This document shows, piece after piece, positions 5,599-9,074 of a stretch of DNA of 9,074 nucleotides. The notes under the pieces were generated by a model that saw only the letters and a program-made list of their open reading frames with translations, did no database searches and was not told the DNA's origin. The position numbers and the translations under genes are program-made. The stretch comes from Acidimicrobiaceae bacterium (GTDB taxonomy: Bacteria; Actinomycetota; Acidimicrobiia; Acidimicrobiales; RAAP-2). The first letter of the stretch is position 1; each line of letters opens with the position of its first letter. The DNA is taken from contig PLXU01000093.1 in NCBI GenBank assembly GCA_003151555.1, forward strand, positions 14,887 through 23,960. Reading direction: 5' to 3'.

Positions 5599-6405
5599 GT
5601 GTCCGTATCGAAGCGTTTAGCGCCCCTCACCCTGGCCGCCGTGGCCCTGGCGCTCACCCTGACCGGCGTCATCTACGCCGCCACGGACAACAACCCGGCC
5701 GGCGTTGCCAAGGATCCGTTGGCGCTGCACGGCTACCCGCCCAAGACGGCCAGCCTTCAGATCACGGTCTCAACTGGCCAGGCCTACAACCTCACCGCCA
5801 ACGTGGACATCAACTTTCGCAAGAACCAGGTCCAGGCGCAACTGCTCGTCCCGTTGCTCTTTTCGGCCACGGCGGTGGATCTGCGACTGGTGCACGGCGA
5901 CCTTTTTGTTGGTTCGCCCAACCTCTCGTCGATTTTCGGCGCGAGCTGGATCAAGACACCGGTCTCGTCGCCGTCCCTCTTCGGGCTCTCACTCGAATTA
6001 ACCAAGCCCGACATCTCCTTGATCAGCGGTTTCAACAAGATGGCGACGACCAAGTTCGGGTATCTCACGACGTATCACTTCCAACGCGACAACGTCATTC
6101 TGACTGCGCCCAGCAAGTCGCCCATAAAGATGCCCGCGAGCGCCACCGTCAAGATATCCATCACGGTCGGGGGCGAGGGCGAGTTCACGGCGGCCACGGT
6201 CAGCGAAACCTCCAGGACCTCGACGCTCAAACTCACTCTCAACGTGCTCACCTACAACCAAGCGACGCACATTGTGGCGCCGCCGGCCGGCGACGTGAAG
6301 GCGGTGAGTGGCGCGGCCATAAAGAAGTTGCTCAATGAGACGCCGCTCAAGGGACTGCTCTCGACGAAGAACCTAGGGAGCCTGGGAAAGATCCAGATCA
6401 ACTAA
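5599..6405 (+). CDS. Exported protein of unknown function, LppX/LprG-like fold possible
   Basis: This is a 268-residue protein starting at GTG 5599 with a weak AGGGTGG (5588-5594) ahead of it. The N-terminus is a Sec-type signal peptide: SKR, a hydrophobic core at about 9-25, and a cleavage-like IYAA near residues 25-28. There is no lipobox cysteine. The mature part is rich in Thr, Ser, Leu and Val with alternating hydrophobic residues, suggesting a beta-rich domain. One stretch has a pattern (VDLRLVHGDLFVGSP, then SWIKTP) like those in LppX/LprA-F-G or LolA-type lipid-binding proteins, where a strand saying 'the measured surface is seen' precedes a conserved W-x-x-x. That resemblance is my impression from pattern, not a verified match. 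The TTG-started membrane-protein gene begins one base after its stop, so the two are probably translated together. Confidence 0.7.
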   Translation: MSVSKRLAPLTLAAVALALTLTGVIYAATDNNPAGVAKDPLALHGYPPKTASLQITVSTGQAYNLTANVDINFRKNQVQAQLLVPLLFSATAVDLRLVHGDLFVGSPNLSSIFGASWIKTPVSSPSLFGLSLELTKPDISLISGFNKMATTKFGYLTTYHFQRDNVILTAPSKSPIKMPASATVKISITVGGEGEFTAATVSETSRTSTLKLTLNVLTYNQATHIVAPPAGDVKAVSGAAIKKLLNETPLKGLLSTKNLGSLGKIQIN

Positions 6406-6406
6406 G

Positions 6407-7051
6407 TTGAGCGCCGCGAAATCGCACCCCGAACCGCGTTGGCCAGCGTCGCTGGCGCTCCTCACCTGTGTGCTGCTCTACGTCGTGCTGCCCAGTCGTC
6501 TGGTGGTCGGACCGCGTTGGCTGCTGCCGGTCCTGGTGGCGCTGCCGCTCGCGCCGCTCTCGGCGAGGCGCCATCGTCACCCCAACGAGTCGCCGTGGAT
6601 TCGCAAGGTCGTGCTGGTGCTCATTACCATCGTCACCCTGGCCAATATCACTTCGGTGGCGCTACTGGTTCATCGTTTGCTCAGTTCGAACGTGTCCCAG
6701 GGCACGCAGCTCATCGACTCGGCCGTCTCCATTTGGCTCACCAACGTCATTATCTATGGGGTCTGGTTCTGGGAGATTGACCGCGGCGGTCCGCACCGGC
6801 GCGCCGGCACCGAGGACTTGTGGCCCGATATCCAATTCCCCCAGATGGGCAGCCCGGAGTTGTCACCGCCCGATTGGCGACCTCACTTCTTTGATTACCT
6901 CTACACCTCGTTCGCCAATGGCACGAGCTTTGCGCCCGCGGACGCCATGCCGCTGACGCTGCGACTGAAGGTCTTGTTCGCCTCCGAAGCGGCCGTTTCC
7001 CTGGTGGCGATCGTGGTGGTCGGAGCGCGGGCTATCAATATCTTGCGCTAG
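6407..7051 (+). CDS. Uncharacterised membrane protein, DUF1345-like
   Basis: This is a 214-residue protein with about five membrane segments (roughly residues 13-30, 33-50, 66-92, 104-122 and 188-212). A long hydrophilic loop lies at about 123-160 with an EIDRGGPHRRAG motif at its start. The C-terminal part, FFDYLYTSFANGTSFAPADA followed by a final helix, resembles the re-entrant region of DUF1345-type proteins, where a DYLYFSF-type stretch precedes the last helix. A two-helix-channel-like fold is possible but unproven. The start is a TTG one base after the stop of the exported protein. No good ribosome-binding site lies just upstream, so translation probably depends on coupling to that gene. 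The gene ends 70 nt before the stop of the convergent FAD oxidoreductase. Function unknown. Confidence 0.72.
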   Translation: MSAAKSHPEPRWPASLALLTCVLLYVVLPSRLVVGPRWLLPVLVALPLAPLSARRHRHPNESPWIRKVVLVLITIVTLANITSVALLVHRLLSSNVSQGTQLIDSAVSIWLTNVIIYGVWFWEIDRGGPHRRAGTEDLWPDIQFPQMGSPELSPPDWRPHFFDYLYTSFANGTSFAPADAMPLTLRLKVLFASEAAVSLVAIVVVGARAINILR

Positions 7052-7073
7052 AGCGTTATCTGCTTCACGTTTT

Positions 7074-7104
7074 GAAAAACACGAGCGGGAGGTCCGACTG
7101 CTCG
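7074..7104 (-). terminator. Possible intrinsic terminator of the aminotransferase/oxidoreductase operon
   Basis: In minus-strand sense, CGAGC (7104-7100) can pair with GCTCG (7086-7082) across a 13-nt interior. It is followed at once by TGTTTTTC (7081-7074). It begins 17 nt past the oxidoreductase stop codon, a suitable place. The stem is only 5 bp before an A-C mismatch, so it is a weak candidate; the T-run is what makes it plausible. Confidence 0.4.
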
Positions 7105-7121
7105 ACGCCACGCCTACCGTC

Positions 7122-8531
7122 TCATTCGTCGTCACCCAATGAAGCTTCGGCCAGTCTCTCGAACCATCGGCTCGCCCGGCCCTCCACGCCGCGGCGCTGT
7201 TCCGTGCGGTCGGCCCAGGTCGCCAGGACAATGGCCGTATTAATGCCGAGCCAGCGCAGCGGTTCGGGCTCCCATCGACGCGAGCGGTGCTGGACGAAGG
7301 GCAGGCGCGTGAAATCGGTCTCGACGTCGGGCGCCGTCAACAGGTCGGCCAGGGCAGTGGCCGCTACGCGACTTAACACCACGCCATCGCCGGTGTAGCC
7401 GCCAGCGCTCGCCAGGCCGGTTTCGTGGTCCACTCGCACGAAGGGCATTTGATCGCGCGACATCGCGAGTGGCCCACCCCAGCGGTGCGTGACGGCGCCG
7501 GTCAGCGTGGGGAAGAGCTCACGGAGGATCTCTTCGAGCATGCCGAAGACGCGGTGATCGTGGTCAAATCGTTCTTCCACGGTGGAACCAAAGTGGTAGG
7601 CGGCACCCCGGCCGCCGAAGGCCAAGCGGTTGTCGTTGGTGCGTTGGCCGTAGATGATGAGACGGCGGTCGTCGGCGAAGGTCTCGTAATGGTTGAATCC
7701 TACTTCGTCCCAGAACGCGTCGGCGAGGGGTTCGGTAGCGATCATCAGCGAGTAGAACGGCGTGACGGTTCGCCGCTCGCCCGGCAGGCTGGGCGTGAAA
7801 CCCTCGGTGGCACGCACCACGTAGTCGGCGTGAACCGAACCCCCGATCGTGACCACTTCGGCTCGGCGGCCTCGTCGAGCGGGAAGGATTCGGGTGACCG
7901 GCGTGCGCTCGTAAATCTCCACCCCCAATGCTTCGTCGACGTCGCTTAGGCCTCGCGCGAGACGAGCGGGTTGAATGCGCGCGCAGTGCGGCGTGAAGCT
8001 CGCGCCATAGCAGTTGCTCAGCGAGCCACGACGACGAGCCTCGTCCGCGTCGAGCCAGGCGAGATCGTGCTCGGCGACGCCGTGGCGGCGCGACGCCTCG
8101 ACACTGGTGTGAAGGCGTTGGGCCTGGAGCGCGTTTCGTGCGAAGACCAACGTGCCGCCCTGGATGAAGTGGGCGTCTATGCCGTCGTCCGAGGTGGCCG
8201 CACCGAGTCCCGGCACGGCTCCTTCGAGGACCCAGCGAAGGTGGCTGAATTGTTCCGGCCCGTAACGGGCCACCAACGCATCGGTGCCCACGGGGAAGAG
8301 GGCCGACGCCCAACCGCCGTTGCGTCCCGACGCGCCAAATCCGCAGACGGACTTCTCCACTACGCAAATGGACAGACTCGGGTCACGCCGCTTGAGTTCG
8401 CGCGCGGTCCATAGTCCGCTGTAGCCACCGCCCACGATTGCCACATCGACGTCAAGGTGGCGCGCCAGGGTTGGACGAGGCGTGACTGGTTTATCGAGCG
8501 TCGACCACCAGAGCGACCGGGGCGGCTCCAC
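7122..8531 (-). CDS. FAD-dependent oxidoreductase, DAO family (amine/amino-acid oxidase, PuuB-like)
   Basis: This is a 469-residue cytoplasmic flavoenzyme. The N-terminal Rossmann motif DVAIVGGGYSGLWTA (GGGYSG at 34-39) binds the FAD pyrophosphate, and E59 at the end of the second strand should bind the ribose. GASGRNGGW (about 66-74) is typical of the DAO family that includes gamma-glutamylputrescine oxidase and related amine oxidases. Near the C-terminus GGYTGDGVVLSRVAA completes the FAD site, and an EPLRWLGIN extension follows, as in many actinobacterial members. The start is GTG 8531, only 3 nt after the TAA of the upstream aminotransferase. No strong ribosome-binding site is seen, so it is probably translated by coupling. 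Oxidation of an amine or N-substituted amino acid is expected. With the aminotransferase this suggests polyamine or similar amine breakdown, but the substrate is unproven. Confidence 0.86.
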   Translation of the reverse strand: MEPPRSLWWSTLDKPVTPRPTLARHLDVDVAIVGGGYSGLWTARELKRRDPSLSICVVEKSVCGFGASGRNGGWASALFPVGTDALVARYGPEQFSHLRWVLEGAVPGLGAATSDDGIDAHFIQGGTLVFARNALQAQRLHTSVEASRRHGVAEHDLAWLDADEARRRGSLSNCYGASFTPHCARIQPARLARGLSDVDEALGVEIYERTPVTRILPARRGRRAEVVTIGGSVHADYVVRATEGFTPSLPGERRTVTPFYSLMIATEPLADAFWDEVGFNHYETFADDRRLIIYGQRTNDNRLAFGGRGAAYHFGSTVEERFDHDHRVFGMLEEILRELFPTLTGAVTHRWGGPLAMSRDQMPFVRVDHETGLASAGGYTGDGVVLSRVAATALADLLTAPDVETDFTRLPFVQHRSRRWEPEPLRWLGINTAIVLATWADRTEQRRGVEGRASRWFERLAEASLGDDE

Positions 8532-8534
8532 TGG

Positions 8535-9074
8535 TTAGTGCGAGTGCTTGACGGCTCCGGTGAAGACTTCGCGCAGCGTGCCCACCATAAAGTCGATGTC
8601 CTCGCGGGTAGAAATGAGCGGCGGGGCCAACTGCACCACCGGGTCGCCCCGGTCGTCGGAACGACAGATGAGTCCGCGTCGGAATATCTCGGGCGACACG
8701 TAGCCGCGCAGCAGCCGTTCGGCGTCCTGACCGGCCCACGTCTCTTTGGTCTCTTGGTTCTTCACCAACTCGATCGCCCAGAAGTATCCGGTACCGCGGA
8801 CGTCCCCGACGATGGGAATGTCCTTTAACGCGTTCAGCTGGTCGTGGAAATAGTCCTGGTTGGCCAACACGTTTTCGAGCACGTGCTCGTTCTCGATGAT
8901 CTCGATGCTCTTGAGCGCAATGGCGCACGAGACCGGGTGACCGGACCACGTGAAACCGTGCATGAAGGAGGTGTCGTCGTGCTGAAAGGGCTCGGCGATG
9001 CGGTCCGAGACAATCATGGCGCCGATGGGCGCGTAGCCCGAACTAAGACCCTTGGCGCAGCAGATGATGTCGGG
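8535..9074 (-). CDS. Class III PLP-dependent aminotransferase, C-terminal part (runs off the right edge)
   Basis: The last 179 residues of an omega-amino-acid or putrescine-type aminotransferase are in view. The window opens in frame with PDIICCAKGLSSGYAPIGA, where the lysine (eighth visible residue) is the PLP Schiff-base lysine. SFMHGFTWSGHPVSCAIAL then follows, whose Thr is the phosphate-binding residue from the partner subunit. VVGDVRGTGYFWAIELV-like and LICRSDD blocks complete the C-terminal domain. The N-terminal half and the PLP-ring aspartate are beyond the edge. The enzyme would transfer an amino group, commonly from putrescine, beta-alanine or gamma-aminobutyrate, to a 2-oxo acid such as pyruvate. 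Which substrate applies cannot be decided here. It is the upstream gene of an operon with the FAD oxidoreductase, stop to start 3 nt. Confidence 0.88.
   Translation of the reverse strand, partial: PDIICCAKGLSSGYAPIGAMIVSDRIAEPFQHDDTSFMHGFTWSGHPVSCAIALKSIEIIENEHVLENVLANQDYFHDQLNALKDIPIVGDVRGTGYFWAIELVKNQETKETWAGQDAERLLRGYVSPEIFRRGLICRSDDRGDPVVQLAPPLISTREDIDFMVGTLREVFTGAVKHSH

Noticed and set aside
8491..8949. A 152-residue minus-strand frame overlapping the aminotransferase gene.
   Set aside because: The overlapping frame carries the PLP lysine and the GHP block of class III aminotransferases. This one is Arg-rich with no motif.

Overview
The window looks like a stretch of a moderately GC-rich actinobacterial chromosome. 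GTG and TTG starts are frequent, there is a Tat-exported solute-binding protein, an ECF-type sigma factor, and compact head-to-tail or divergent gene pairs. An Acidimicrobiia-like lineage is my guess. No rRNA or marker gene is present to prove it. I see no insertion sequence, CRISPR array, tRNA or phage gene.

Layout. Positions 1-125 (minus) hold the N-terminus of an ECF sigma factor running off the left edge. Positions 126-809 have no recognisable protein gene but are not featureless. They contain a Pho-box-like tandem repeat with a possible -10 element, a second pair of 11-bp repeats, a short ORF with a good ribosome-binding site, and a 16-bp RNA hairpin with a pyrimidine-rich loop. All lie ahead of a Tat-exported family 5 ABC substrate-binding protein (810-2687, plus). 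A convergent pair on the minus strand follows: a CadD-like membrane transporter (3946-4515) and, downstream of it, a 12-TM MFS transporter (2718-3902). Divergent from these runs a plus-strand set: threonine/serine dehydratase (4584-5558), an exported protein of unknown function (5599-6405) and a coupled uncharacterised membrane protein (6407-7051). The right end is a minus-strand operon: a class III PLP aminotransferase (partial, 8535-9074) followed after 3 nt by a DAO-family FAD oxidoreductase (7122-8531), then a possible terminator.

How they may work together. The aminotransferase/FAD-oxidoreductase pair fits amine or polyamine catabolism. The threonine dehydratase also feeds amino acids into central metabolism, and the solute-binding protein would capture peptides or related solutes outside the membrane. 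No permease or ATPase genes for it are in view. The protein-coding genes are from ordinary families. The part I consider least explained is the roughly 680-bp region upstream of the solute-binding protein, which looks like a regulated promoter plus a long structured mRNA leader.
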